Below, in pieces: positions 44,091-53,029 of a stretch of DNA of 64,000 nucleotides. The notes under the pieces were generated by a model. The model made no database searches and was not told the origin of the DNA. It was given only the letters and a program-made list of their open reading frames with translations. Within the stretch, counting starts at the first letter, position 1. Every line of letters begins with the position of its first letter. The position numbers were made by a program, and so were the translations under genes. Source of the DNA: an uncultured Bacteroidales bacterium (lineage in GTDB: Bacteria > Bacteroidota > Bacteroidia > Bacteroidales > Salinivirgaceae); NCBI GenBank assembly GCA_937981765.1, contig CALJOM010000009.1, positions 1 to 64,000 of the forward strand, read 5' to 3'.

Positions 44091-45386
44091 ATGGCTATTT
44101 ATGACGATATTCTGGCAGGAAAAGCGAACATCAGTGTAATAGGATTGGGTTATGTAGGATTACCCATTGCCCTGGAGTTTGCCAAAAAAGTTCGGGTAAT
44201 TGGTTTCGATATCCGAGAAGATCGTGTAGAAATGATGAGAAACCATATCGACCCAAGCAACGAGCTCACTTCAGAAGATTTTAAAAACACGAACATTCTT
44301 TTCACCTCCAATCCAGAAGACTTAAAACAAGCCCATTTCCATATTGTAGCCGTTCCAACACCTATCGATGATCACAAATTGCCCGATCTTAAACCGCTCT
44401 TATCAGCAACCCGCAGTGTTGGGAAATGCCTAAAAAAGGGCGATTACGTAGTTTACGAATCAACTGTCTATCCGGGCTGTACAGAAGAGGACTGTATTCC
44501 CATTCTTGAAGAACTAAGCGGACTAAAAGTTGGTAAAGATTTTAAAGTTGGTTTTTCTCCAGAAAGAATAAATCCCGGAGACAAAGAGCACACAATTACC
44601 TCCATCCTTAAAATAGTTTCCGGCAACGACGCTGAAGCCTTGGATCAAATAGCCAAAGTTTATGAAATGATTGTAAAGGCCGGAATATATAAAGCCTCGA
44701 GCATTAAAGTAGCCGAAGCAGCCAAAATTATTGAAAACACCCAGAGAGATGTGAACATTGCACTAATGAACGAACTATCACGGATATTCCACAAAATGAA
44801 CATCAACACCTACGAAGTTCTTGAAGCCGCAGAAACAAAATGGAACTTTCTTAAGTTCAGCCCCGGCCTTGTTGGTGGGCATTGTATCGGAGTTGACCCT
44901 TATTACCTACTCTATAAAGCCCAGCAATTAGGCTACCATCCTCAAATCATCGATAGTGGACGAGCAATCAACGATGAAATGTCGCAATGGATTGCCGCGG
45001 AAATAGTGAAAAAAATGGCGGCTAAAAAGAAAAACCTTCACGAAGTCGATGTTTTAGTTCTTGGAATTACGTTTAAAGAGAATGTAAGCGACATCCGAAA
45101 CTCTAAAGTAGCCGAACTAATCCACGAATTAAAGAGCTTTCAAGTAAACGTCGACACGTACGACCCATATGCCGACGCTGCTGAAGTACAACACGAATAT
45201 GGAATTTCACTAAATGCAAACCCCACGAAAAAATACGATGTAATTGTAGCAGCAGTTCAGCACAATGAATTTAGACAATTAACTGAAGTCGATCTTTTGA
45301 AATGGGTGAAGCCCAATGCACTACTCGTTGATATAAAAGGTATCTTCAGAAACAAAATTACCCAGTTTGATTATTGGAGTCTGTAA
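44091..45386 (+). CDS. UDP-sugar 6-dehydrogenase (WbpA/TviB-like)
   Basis: 431-aa NAD-dependent dehydrogenase of the UDP-glucose/UDP-ManNAc dehydrogenase family. NAD motif VIGLGYVGLPIALEFA, VYESTVYPGCTEEDC, the catalytic cysteine in LVGGHCIGVDPYYLLYKA, and EAAKIIENTQRDVNIAL match enzymes that oxidise UDP-GlcNAc to UDP-GlcNAcA. It is the first biochemical step of the operon but is encoded last. The product would feed the WbpB-like and epimerase steps. Confidence 0.93.
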   Translation: MAIYDDILAGKANISVIGLGYVGLPIALEFAKKVRVIGFDIREDRVEMMRNHIDPSNELTSEDFKNTNILFTSNPEDLKQAHFHIVAVPTPIDDHKLPDLKPLLSATRSVGKCLKKGDYVVYESTVYPGCTEEDCIPILEELSGLKVGKDFKVGFSPERINPGDKEHTITSILKIVSGNDAEALDQIAKVYEMIVKAGIYKASSIKVAEAAKIIENTQRDVNIALMNELSRIFHKMNINTYEVLEAAETKWNFLKFSPGLVGGHCIGVDPYYLLYKAQQLGYHPQIIDSGRAINDEMSQWIAAEIVKKMAAKKKNLHEVDVLVLGITFKENVSDIRNSKVAELIHELKSFQVNVDTYDPYADAAEVQHEYGISLNANPTKKYDVIVAAVQHNEFRQLTEVDLLKWVKPNALLVDIKGIFRNKITQFDYWSL

Positions 45387-45396
45387 TCTCATCACC

Positions 45397-46125
45397 ATGG
45401 AAGAAATAAGAAAGAAAAACATTCTTTGGATAGATCGCGTAGAGTCAACCAACGATGAGATGCGCAAAATACAAGATCCAACCAACGGATTTTGTATTGC
45501 CACGCATTTTCAGGAAAAAGGCAGAGGACAAATGGGAAATCGTTGGGAAAGCGATTATGGCGCTAATCTTTTGGCAAGCTACTATTTCGAACCATCACTC
45601 CACGTAGAAAATTCTTTTCTTATATCCATGGCCGCAAGCTTATCTATAGCCCAATTTCTAGAAAGCTATGTTTCCGGTGTCAATATTAAATGGCCTAACG
45701 ATATTCTTGTAAACCGGAAAAAAATCGGTGGCATTTTAATCGAAAACGAAATTCAAGGAAATCAAATAACGAAAACAATTATAGGCATTGGGATAAATGT
45801 TAACCAAAAGCAATTTTCAAATCTGCCGCACGCAACAAGTCTATACATAGAAACCGCAACAGATTATGAAATTGAAAGTTTAGTTTTGGAACTACAACGA
45901 TTTTTAATTGTACAATTTAGCAACATGACTCAGCATTCAGACACACTCAAAACAGACTATATGGCTAGACTATACAATAAAGATAAAGGGACTTATGTTC
46001 AAAACCAAGAACCGTTTGAAGCAAGCATTTTCGATGTGGCGTATGACGGAAAACTAACCTTACGCCTAAAAGACAACACATTTCGGCACTTTTATTTCAA
46101 AGAAGTAGAAATACCTTTGGAATAA
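45397..46125 (+). CDS. birA: Biotin-[acetyl-CoA-carboxylase] ligase
   Basis: 242-aa class I BirA without the DNA-binding domain. The adenylation and transfer motifs are GRGQMGNRWES (biotin loop), VNIKWPNDILVNRKKIGGIL and TIIGIGINVNQ. It biotinylates carrier proteins. The MmdC-type biotin protein at 57.8 kb is one possible target. I chose the ATG at 45397, 10 bases after the previous stop. A longer frame starts at 45367 inside the dehydrogenase. Confidence 0.95.
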   Translation: MEEIRKKNILWIDRVESTNDEMRKIQDPTNGFCIATHFQEKGRGQMGNRWESDYGANLLASYYFEPSLHVENSFLISMAASLSIAQFLESYVSGVNIKWPNDILVNRKKIGGILIENEIQGNQITKTIIGIGINVNQKQFSNLPHATSLYIETATDYEIESLVLELQRFLIVQFSNMTQHSDTLKTDYMARLYNKDKGTYVQNQEPFEASIFDVAYDGKLTLRLKDNTFRHFYFKEVEIPLE

Positions 46126-46154
46126 ATTACCCATTGAACAATCTAATAAATATC

Positions 46155-46186
46155 TTTGGCATAAGATAGAGTTTTTTTTATCTTTG
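46155..46186 (+). promoter_or_regulatory. Promoter of the Wzz/ligase unit
   Basis: TTTG (46155-46158), 20 bases, TATCTTTG (46179-46186), a full match to the Bacteroidetes consensus. The next gene starts at 46212. This separates a second transcription unit from the sugar operon. Confidence 0.75.
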
Positions 46187-46211
46187 CGATCCCATTTTTT
46201 CAATCAAAATC

Positions 46212-47177
46212 ATGCCTGAAGTAACAATTATTATAAGAAATTGGAAACCAATTGCCCTTACAGCAGCTATTGGAGCCACAGTATCGCTGATTGTAAGTCT
46301 CTTTATACCTCCACAATACAAGTCAACAGTAACTCTATTTCCGGCAAAGCTCGCATCTACCTCACAAATAATATCACAAGACCTGGGTGTAAAAGATTTT
46401 ATGGGATTAGGAGAAGAAGAAGATCTTGAGCGACTGCAACAAATTCTTCTTTCGGAAGAAATTCGTAATTGTATTGTTGAAGAGTTCAATCTGATGGATC
46501 ATTACAAAATATCTCCCGATACGAAATACCCCCAAACTCAGCTAAAGAAGGAATACACAAAAAATGTTGAGATACACAAAACCCGTTTTTATTCTATAGA
46601 AATATCTGTAACCGACAGAAATCCCGAAACTGCAGCCAATATCGCTAATCGTATGGCTGAGCTGATTGACACAATATTCTGGGCAATGCAACGGGAAAGA
46701 GCTGAAAAAGCCTACAATATTGTAGAAAATGAATTTAATATAGTTCGTCAAAACATTCGACTAATTGAAGATTCACTCCAAAAAATTCGTAATTATGGGA
46801 TAAACAACTACCGTGCAGAAGCCGAAGTTCTAAATGCCGCTTACGCTGAAGCAATAATAAAAGGTAACTACTCAGGAGCAAAACAGATAGAACAAAAAAT
46901 AGAGAACCTTTCAAAATATGGGGGTGGTTCACTATCACTATTAGGTGAACTGGAACTTGAGCAAAAACGACTCTCATTTTTGCGCGACAAATTAGCTGCA
47001 GCTAAGATAAATATGGAGCAAATAATCCCGCGCAAGTATATAGTAAACCGTGCCATGCCCAGTGAAAAAAAATCGTGGCCAATTTACTGGTTCAACATGT
47101 TGATTGGCAGCCTGATTATGGCTGTTGCAACTTTAATAACCCTTGCCATCCTAGAAACAAAAAACAACAAGCAATAA
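46212..47177 (+). CDS. Wzz-type polysaccharide chain-length protein (1)
   Basis: 321-aa protein with an N-terminal helix (about residues 13-33), a long extracytoplasmic region with coiled coil (LIEDSLQKIRNYGINNYRAE) and a C-terminal helix (about 290-313) preceded by PSEKKSWPIYWF, a proline-containing segment as in Wzz/BY-kinase activator proteins. No kinase domain is present. It should control glycan length at the cytoplasmic membrane. A second Wzz-like gene follows directly. Confidence 0.85.
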   Translation: MPEVTIIIRNWKPIALTAAIGATVSLIVSLFIPPQYKSTVTLFPAKLASTSQIISQDLGVKDFMGLGEEEDLERLQQILLSEEIRNCIVEEFNLMDHYKISPDTKYPQTQLKKEYTKNVEIHKTRFYSIEISVTDRNPETAANIANRMAELIDTIFWAMQRERAEKAYNIVENEFNIVRQNIRLIEDSLQKIRNYGINNYRAEAEVLNAAYAEAIIKGNYSGAKQIEQKIENLSKYGGGSLSLLGELELEQKRLSFLRDKLAAAKINMEQIIPRKYIVNRAMPSEKKSWPIYWFNMLIGSLIMAVATLITLAILETKNNKQ

Positions 47178-47178
47178 T

Positions 47179-48123
47179 ATGGAGAATCTTTTTAGTAACC
47201 AACGTCTGCTTCATGTATTTACAAACCACTGGAAATCAATTTCTTTGACAACTTTTATTGGAGCAATCGTAGTAGCGGCATCAACCTTTTTGATAAAACC
47301 CAAATATAAAGCCTATGCCTCTGTTTATCCCACAAATTTAGGAGCATATTCCAAAGAGAGTTTTACAGAGCAGATGTTAGCCTTTGTATCTTCCACAGAT
47401 ATTGCCAAGGCTGTAATAGATGAATTAGAGCTTGATAAACATTGGGGAATATCAAAGGAAGACAAAACTTACAATTACAAAATTTTCGAATATTATTACG
47501 ACTTTATCAACATTCGAAAAACGCCCTACGAATCGATTGAAATCTCAGCTCTAAGCACCGACCCAAAGCTTTCGTATGCTATAATTAATGCGATACTGAA
47601 AAACTATAACAATAAAATTCGTAACATTCATAGTAAAAAAATAAATGAACTAATAACGATAAATAAAAACATTGCTGCGACTATTGAATCAGAGATAGAG
47701 ATAACCAAAAAGACAATTCAGCAAATAATTGAGCTTTCCGGAGATAAAAGTTTAGCACCAGCATTAACCATCGACAATAAGTATTTTCAACTAAAACCTA
47801 AAGAGCCCAAAATTAGAATCACCGATTATAGCAATATGACAGAAAGGCTTAAAAACTACGGTACAGAATTTATTTATAATTTTTCTTTATACAATCAACA
47901 AGTTGAACTTCTGGCAGGAATTCTCGTTAAAAATCAAGAACTTATAATAGAAAGAGATAAAGAGATAGATTACTATGTGTTGGTTTCATCGCCGTTTGTT
48001 CCCGATAAAAAGACCAGCCCTAAGCGTGGTGTAATAACCCTTTTAGGTGCTCTTTCATTTTTTTTACTTGCAGTAATATTCTTCAGTATAAAAGAAAGTA
48101 ATCTTTATCCTGTTGAAAAATAA
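47179..48123 (+). CDS. Wzz-type polysaccharide chain-length protein (2)
   Basis: 314-aa protein of the same layout as the preceding one: N-terminal helix (about 18-38, SLTTFIGAIVVAASTFLI), long helical extracytoplasmic domain, and C-terminal helix (about 285-305) preceded by VPDKKTSPKRG. The identity with the first is not high, so this is an old duplication or two functional types. It starts 1 base after the first. Its stop overlaps the following polymerase start by 11 bases. Confidence 0.82.
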   Translation: MENLFSNQRLLHVFTNHWKSISLTTFIGAIVVAASTFLIKPKYKAYASVYPTNLGAYSKESFTEQMLAFVSSTDIAKAVIDELELDKHWGISKEDKTYNYKIFEYYYDFINIRKTPYESIEISALSTDPKLSYAIINAILKNYNNKIRNIHSKKINELITINKNIAATIESEIEITKKTIQQIIELSGDKSLAPALTIDNKYFQLKPKEPKIRITDYSNMTERLKNYGTEFIYNFSLYNQQVELLAGILVKNQELIIERDKEIDYYVLVSSPFVPDKKTSPKRGVITLLGALSFFLLAVIFFSIKESNLYPVEK

Positions 48124-49612
48124 AACATCCGATTGGTTTTTTGCACTTGTCGCCCAGCAGAAAAACTTTTTTCTATTAGGGGTTGCGGCTGTTTTGGGGC
48201 TTTTAATAGTATATCTCGTTTCAAAAGAATATTTTTATTGGTCGGCACTTCCGGTGTTAATAATTTTTGCTTTGATTGTTTTATATTCCTATCGATCGAT
48301 ATTTTTTTTAATTCCATTCCTAGCACCATTAAGCCTTCAACTTAGGTTTTTCGTTGAAGTTGAAAACGATCTAAGCCTACCTCTAGAACCTCTACTTATA
48401 GGCGTATTATTTATTACCCTATATAAATTTATTTTTGAGCCCGGCTCTTTCAATAGGCAAATATTAAAACACCCTGTATCCATAGCCATTCTGATCAACC
48501 TGAGTTGGTTGATAATAACCTCATTTACCAGTACCATGCCGTGGGTTTCCTTTAAATTTACCCTTAGCAGAATGTGGTTTCTTGCATCTTTCTTTCTCAT
48601 GGCTGCTCATTTGTTCAGTAAAAAGGAAAACGCCTTTAAATATTTCTGGCTCTACATTATTTCTTTTATCGTAATAATAGCCTATGGCACCTCCCGTCTT
48701 AATGAATATGGATTATTTAATAAACAGGCTGCTAACTATTCTGTGGTGCCACTACTGCCAGATCATACATCGTATGGAGCAATTCTGGCAATGCTGATTC
48801 CTTTAATTATTTTCTTTTTGATCAAAAAAGGATACTCTGAATGGCAAAGAATTGGCATTTTCGTTGTTTTTCTAATTTACATCGCTGGAACTGTCTTTTC
48901 TTACACAAGAGCGGCGTGGTTAAGTCTGGGGGTTTCGGTGGTTATATTCATTCTACTATTACTACGACTCAAATTACGCACTTTGGTTATTATTGGCGCT
49001 TTTACCGGAATAGTTCTTATCTCTCTTTGGGATAATATTATAATGCATTTGGAAAAAAATACTCAAGATGCATCCGACGATCTTTTGGAACAACTCTATT
49101 CAATAACCAACATTAGTACCGACGCTTCCAATCTGGAGCGAATAAACAGATGGAATTGTGCCCTAAGAATGTTTGATGAACGACCTGTTTTCGGTTTTGG
49201 CCCAGGGACATACATGTTTCAATACGCTCCTTACCAAATCTATTCCGAAAAAACCATAATCAGCACAAACTTTGGTGAAGTAGGAAATGCCCACAGCGAA
49301 TATCTGGGATATCTGTCAGAGAGTGGCATTTTAGGAGCTCTTACCTACCTGATAATCTTATTAACCATCTCATCTACTGCGTTTAGGGTTTACCACTATG
49401 CCAATGATCCTGAGGTGAGAAAACTTTCGATTGCTATTTTCTTAGGGCTATTCACTTATTTTGTACATGGCTTCTTAAACAACTTTTTGGATATTGATAA
49501 GTTCTCCCTTTTATTTTGGGGATACGCTGCACTACTAGTTTCTCTTGACATTTTTTATGTTGGTAATAATTCTGAAACTGGGAGTCTAACAACTCAAAGC
49601 AATCATCAATGA
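48113..49612 (+). CDS. O-antigen ligase/polymerase-family membrane protein (1)
   Basis: 499-aa membrane protein with about 11-12 helices. The Wzy/WaaL pattern is FSYTRAAWLSLGV and, in a large periplasmic loop, RINRWNCALRMFDERPVFGFGPGTYMFQ followed by GNAHSEYLGYLSESGILGAL. Its start codon is TTG at 48113, overlapping the second Wzz gene. No better in-frame ATG is near the N-terminus. Whether it is a polymerase or ligase cannot be told from sequence. Confidence 0.85.
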   Translation: MKNKTSDWFFALVAQQKNFFLLGVAAVLGLLIVYLVSKEYFYWSALPVLIIFALIVLYSYRSIFFLIPFLAPLSLQLRFFVEVENDLSLPLEPLLIGVLFITLYKFIFEPGSFNRQILKHPVSIAILINLSWLIITSFTSTMPWVSFKFTLSRMWFLASFFLMAAHLFSKKENAFKYFWLYIISFIVIIAYGTSRLNEYGLFNKQAANYSVVPLLPDHTSYGAILAMLIPLIIFFLIKKGYSEWQRIGIFVVFLIYIAGTVFSYTRAAWLSLGVSVVIFILLLLRLKLRTLVIIGAFTGIVLISLWDNIIMHLEKNTQDASDDLLEQLYSITNISTDASNLERINRWNCALRMFDERPVFGFGPGTYMFQYAPYQIYSEKTIISTNFGEVGNAHSEYLGYLSESGILGALTYLIILLTISSTAFRVYHYANDPEVRKLSIAIFLGLFTYFVHGFLNNFLDIDKFSLLFWGYAALLVSLDIFYVGNNSETGSLTTQSNHQ

Positions 49613-51054
49613 GTTTGCAAAACAAGTATTTGTTAGCGATGGTATGGTTCGCTTCGCTTTTATTTATCGTAGTGGGAATAATAAATCAATCGCTGGTTTT
49701 TATCCTTATTCCTCTAGCCCTACTTATCTATTTTTTTTCGTTCACCTCCCCAACTTCTTTTGCAACCACCTTATTAATATCAACAGCAATTAGCGTACCC
49801 TTGTCTTATTTCACCAAATTACCATTCGATGTTTTCTTACCGTCGGAGTTATTTCTGGTCACGATTTTACTTTTACTAATGGTTCGACTTATCCAAGGAA
49901 AAATCCTCCACGAAATACTTTATCACAAAATAACCGTTGCAATTCTTGCCTATCTTTTTTGGTCCTTATTGGTGAGTTTGTGTAGCGAACTGCCAATTGT
50001 TTCCTTAAAGGCAACGCTTGTCCGGACATGGTATTTCGCCGGATTTTTTCTTTTTCCCTTAACACTATTTCGTCAGAAAGCTTTTTCGGATAACCGTTGG
50101 GTTACAATTTTTATGATTACATTCTCGGCGACAATATTTTACGCCCTATTTCGCCATTATTATTATGGGATATGGATAAAAAAGATAGCCTATTGGGCAG
50201 CCTATCCTTTTCTTCCCGATCACACAGCTTACGGAGCATTGTTGGCTTTGTTCATTCCCCTGTTAGCAGTATATGCTTTTTCGAATCTTTATTCCCGAAA
50301 ATGGCGGATTGGATATTTCCTTCTTCTTGTTTTATTCTCAATAGGTTTATTATTTAGCTATTCTAGAGCCGCATGGCTAAGTTTGCTAGCCGGCATGCTG
50401 TTCTTATTCATGGTTAGGTTGCGTTTATCTATCAGAACTTTTGGAATCATTATTTTCTCTGGCGTTATATTCATATCGATTGCTTCAGGAACTATTATAA
50501 GCCACCTGGAACAAAATCAAAAAACCTCTTCGCTCGAATTGGGCGAACATTTTCAATCAGCCACCAACATAACAAGTGACATTTCAAACCTGGAGCGAAT
50601 AAACCGCTGGAAATCGGCCTTTCGTATGTTCCAGAAGCGCCCCTTTTTTGGATTTGGTCCGGGAACATATATGTTTTGTTACGCACCATATCAAATGTCG
50701 TACGATAAAACTCCAATCAGCACAAACTCCGGAGACTTAGGTAATGCTCACAGCGAATATCTGGGGCATCTTTCTGAGATGGGAATTCCCGGCTTTGTGA
50801 TTTTTCTGACAATTATATTCCTTGTTATTTACAGAGCTTTAAAACTACTTGAGTTTTATAAATCGAGCAAAGAATATTGGATAATTCTCGGCACAAGCTC
50901 CGGGCTAGTTACTTACTTTTTTCACGCACTGGTTAACAATTTTCTCGATATTGATAAAATTGCCCTGGGCTTTTGGGGATTTATTGCTGTTATTGTTTTT
51001 TATGATTTGGAATTAAAGTATCCTAGGACGGAAACTCTAAGCCCAAAAGCGTAA
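49609..51054 (+). CDS. O-antigen ligase/polymerase-family membrane protein (2)
   Basis: 481-aa paralogue of the previous gene with the same layout: FSYSRAAWLSLLAG and RINRWKSAFRMFQKRPFFGFGPGTYMF, then GNAHSEYLGHLSEMGIPGF. It overlaps the previous gene as ATGA. Two neighbours with this fold may be one polymerase and one ligase. Its last 32 bases overlap the tail of the SpoIIE gene on the other strand. Confidence 0.85.
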   Translation: MSLQNKYLLAMVWFASLLFIVVGIINQSLVFILIPLALLIYFFSFTSPTSFATTLLISTAISVPLSYFTKLPFDVFLPSELFLVTILLLLMVRLIQGKILHEILYHKITVAILAYLFWSLLVSLCSELPIVSLKATLVRTWYFAGFFLFPLTLFRQKAFSDNRWVTIFMITFSATIFYALFRHYYYGIWIKKIAYWAAYPFLPDHTAYGALLALFIPLLAVYAFSNLYSRKWRIGYFLLLVLFSIGLLFSYSRAAWLSLLAGMLFLFMVRLRLSIRTFGIIIFSGVIFISIASGTIISHLEQNQKTSSLELGEHFQSATNITSDISNLERINRWKSAFRMFQKRPFFGFGPGTYMFCYAPYQMSYDKTPISTNSGDLGNAHSEYLGHLSEMGIPGFVIFLTIIFLVIYRALKLLEFYKSSKEYWIILGTSSGLVTYFFHALVNNFLDIDKIALGFWGFIAVIVFYDLELKYPRTETLSPKA

Positions 51055-52279
51055 TATCGTCGAAATAATTACTATTGCCCTTAAACGTTTCAAGTCGTTC
51101 GATAATATTTGTCATTATTTTCTCGATTGGGAAATCTTGCATCAATTCATACTCAATAATTCCCGTACCGAACTCTTGCTGATTTTCATTTTCGAATTCA
51201 ACGATTCCATCGGTAAAGAGTACTAATCTTGAGCCCGGGTCAAGATATTCCTTCCCAACTTCAATGTTGGGAAGGATATCAAACATTCCAACACCAACAC
51301 ACCCGCTCTTAAGATATTTAATGGTATTAGCTCCGGCTTGATAGAGAATGGGTGGGTTATGACCAGCATTGATGTAAGTGAGTTTTCGTTCGTGAGAATC
51401 GTATTGCCCAATAAAGAGTGTTATAAATTTCTCTCCATTGGCATTTTTCATCACCCGTTGGTTTAACTCATGTACCATATCCTCTATTTCACGGTTGGAT
51501 GTAAAAAGTGCACGTACATTTGCCTGAAAGTTGGACATTAGCAAAGCCGCCGAAATACCTTTACCTGAAACATCAGCTATGCAAAAGCCATAAAGATGAT
51601 CGTTAAGCTGAAATACATCGTAATAATCTCCTCCCACTTCAAAGTGCGGTAAGTAGTAGGCAGCTGCTCGAAAATCGTTATTCTTAGGTAGTGAAGAATG
51701 GCTTGGAATAAGCATCGATTGCATACGACTTGCTAAGTCCAACTCCTTTTTCAAGACTTCCTGCCGTAGGTTCTGATTATAGAGATTTCGATTCTCAATA
51801 GCAACGGCTAAAATGTTGGTTAGTGTTTGTATAAAATGAAGATGCTTTATAGTGGGACTCATACCGGCTCGCTCCTCCTCTATATCGCCAATTAACAGAT
51901 AGGCAATAGGGCGTTCATGGTGAAAAACAGGAATTAATACGTCGAAATAGGTTAACACGCGATTGAGTGTATTCGTAAGGTTGGTAATTTGAGTGTAGTA
52001 AATTAAATCGTCGGGCACTTTAATTTCATCCACCACTGTGTGAGGTACGCCACTCATAAGTATCCTTTCCCATTTTTCGTTGTAGATATAGAGTAATATT
52101 TTACCAATATTAAGATCCTCTTTTAAAATGTCATGGTATTTTTCCATCAAGGTTTTAATGGGAAGATTCTCATTGATTGCCAATGTAATGTTCAAAAGAA
52201 AATCGAGTTTAAAGTTGCAAAACTGCAAACGCTTCAACGATGCCTTTTTGCTTTGATCTAAATTGCGGTCTATGTTCAT
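51023..52279 (-). CDS. SpoIIE/PP2C-type phosphatase with GAF-like domain
   Basis: 418-aa protein. A GAF-like region (about 20-165, IPVFHHERPIAYLLIGDI) is followed by a PP2C/SpoIIE phosphatase domain (about 185-415) with GGDYYDVFQ and IADVSGKGISAALLM, which carry the metal-binding aspartates, and the late INAGHNPPIL and VLFTDGIVE. It probably regulates an anti-sigma/anti-anti-sigma pair or another phosphoprotein, but none is adjacent. A TTG start at 52288 would add three residues. I chose the ATG at 52279. Confidence 0.9.
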   Translation of the reverse strand: MNIDRNLDQSKKASLKRLQFCNFKLDFLLNITLAINENLPIKTLMEKYHDILKEDLNIGKILLYIYNEKWERILMSGVPHTVVDEIKVPDDLIYYTQITNLTNTLNRVLTYFDVLIPVFHHERPIAYLLIGDIEEERAGMSPTIKHLHFIQTLTNILAVAIENRNLYNQNLRQEVLKKELDLASRMQSMLIPSHSSLPKNNDFRAAAYYLPHFEVGGDYYDVFQLNDHLYGFCIADVSGKGISAALLMSNFQANVRALFTSNREIEDMVHELNQRVMKNANGEKFITLFIGQYDSHERKLTYINAGHNPPILYQAGANTIKYLKSGCVGVGMFDILPNIEVGKEYLDPGSRLVLFTDGIVEFENENQQEFGTGIIEYELMQDFPIEKIMTNIIERLETFKGNSNYFDDITLLGLEFPS

Positions 52280-52344
52280 ACAGTGCAATTTATATTTAGC
52301 TTCTAAGTTAAAAATATTTAGCGATTATTACAAACATGTGAAAG

Positions 52345-52380
52345 AAAAAAATAGCCATTGAGCAAAATCCTCAACGGCTA
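52345..52380 (-). terminator. Terminator of efp
   Basis: On the minus strand TAGCCGTTGAG (52370-52380) pairs with CTCAATGGCTA (52352-52362) with one mismatch, around a 7-base loop, then seven Ts. It lies 40 bases after the efp stop. Confidence 0.85.
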
Positions 52381-52419
52381 ATAAGATTTCACCTTCAATG
52401 CTTTAGGCATTATGTTGTC

Positions 52420-52983
52420 TTACACGCGCTCTGAATAAGCATACTCACGCGTGTCTACCTTTATTTTATCACCGATGTTGATGAAAAGAGGAACCTTGAT
52501 AGTTGCGCCGGTTTCTAATGTTGCATCTTTCATAGCAGTTGATGAAGCAGTATCGCCTTTAACACCGGGCTCCGTGTAGGTAACTTCCAAGATTACATGA
52601 GAGGGTAGTTCAGCAAATAGCGGAGTTTCGGAATCGGCATGAAACACAATTTCCACATCCTGCCCCTCTTTCATAAGGTCGGCTGCTTCGATAAGTTTTT
52701 TCTCCAGAGTTATTTGTTCGTATGTTTCCTTATTCATGAAAACATAGCCAGCTTCCTCCTGATAAAGGTATTGATATGGACGACGCTCAATACGCACAAT
52801 GTCTATTTTGGCTCCCGAAGGAAATGTATTTTCAATTACCCTTCCGGTTTCCAGATTACGTAATTTGGTACGTACAAATGCAGCTCCCTTACCGGGCTTT
52901 ACATGTAAAAAATCAATAATCTGATAATAACCATCCTTGAAAGCAATGGTTAGTCCTTTTTTGATATCTGAAGTATCTGCCAT
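52420..52983 (-). CDS. efp: Translation elongation factor P
   Basis: EF-P relieves ribosome stalling at polyproline. The protein is 187 aa with three beta-barrel domains. The modified-lysine loop is KPGKGAAFVRTK (PGKG, lysine at residue 32), the middle has FMNKETYEQITL, and the C-terminus has GDKIKVDTREYAYSERV, the usual ending. An epmA homologue is not in the window. Confidence 0.97.
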   Translation of the reverse strand: MADTSDIKKGLTIAFKDGYYQIIDFLHVKPGKGAAFVRTKLRNLETGRVIENTFPSGAKIDIVRIERRPYQYLYQEEAGYVFMNKETYEQITLEKKLIEAADLMKEGQDVEIVFHADSETPLFAELPSHVILEVTYTEPGVKGDTASSTAMKDATLETGATIKVPLFINIGDKIKVDTREYAYSERV

Positions 52984-53006
52984 AGAAATATAAATTTTTC
53001 GTTTTA

Positions 53007-53014
53007 CAAAAGTA
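53007..53014 (-). promoter_or_regulatory. -7 promoter element of efp
   Basis: On the minus strand TACTTTTG matches TAnnTTTG, 23 bases before the efp ATG (52983). A TTTA further upstream is a poor -33. Confidence 0.5.
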
Positions 53015-53029
53015 GCTACTTTTAACGAT

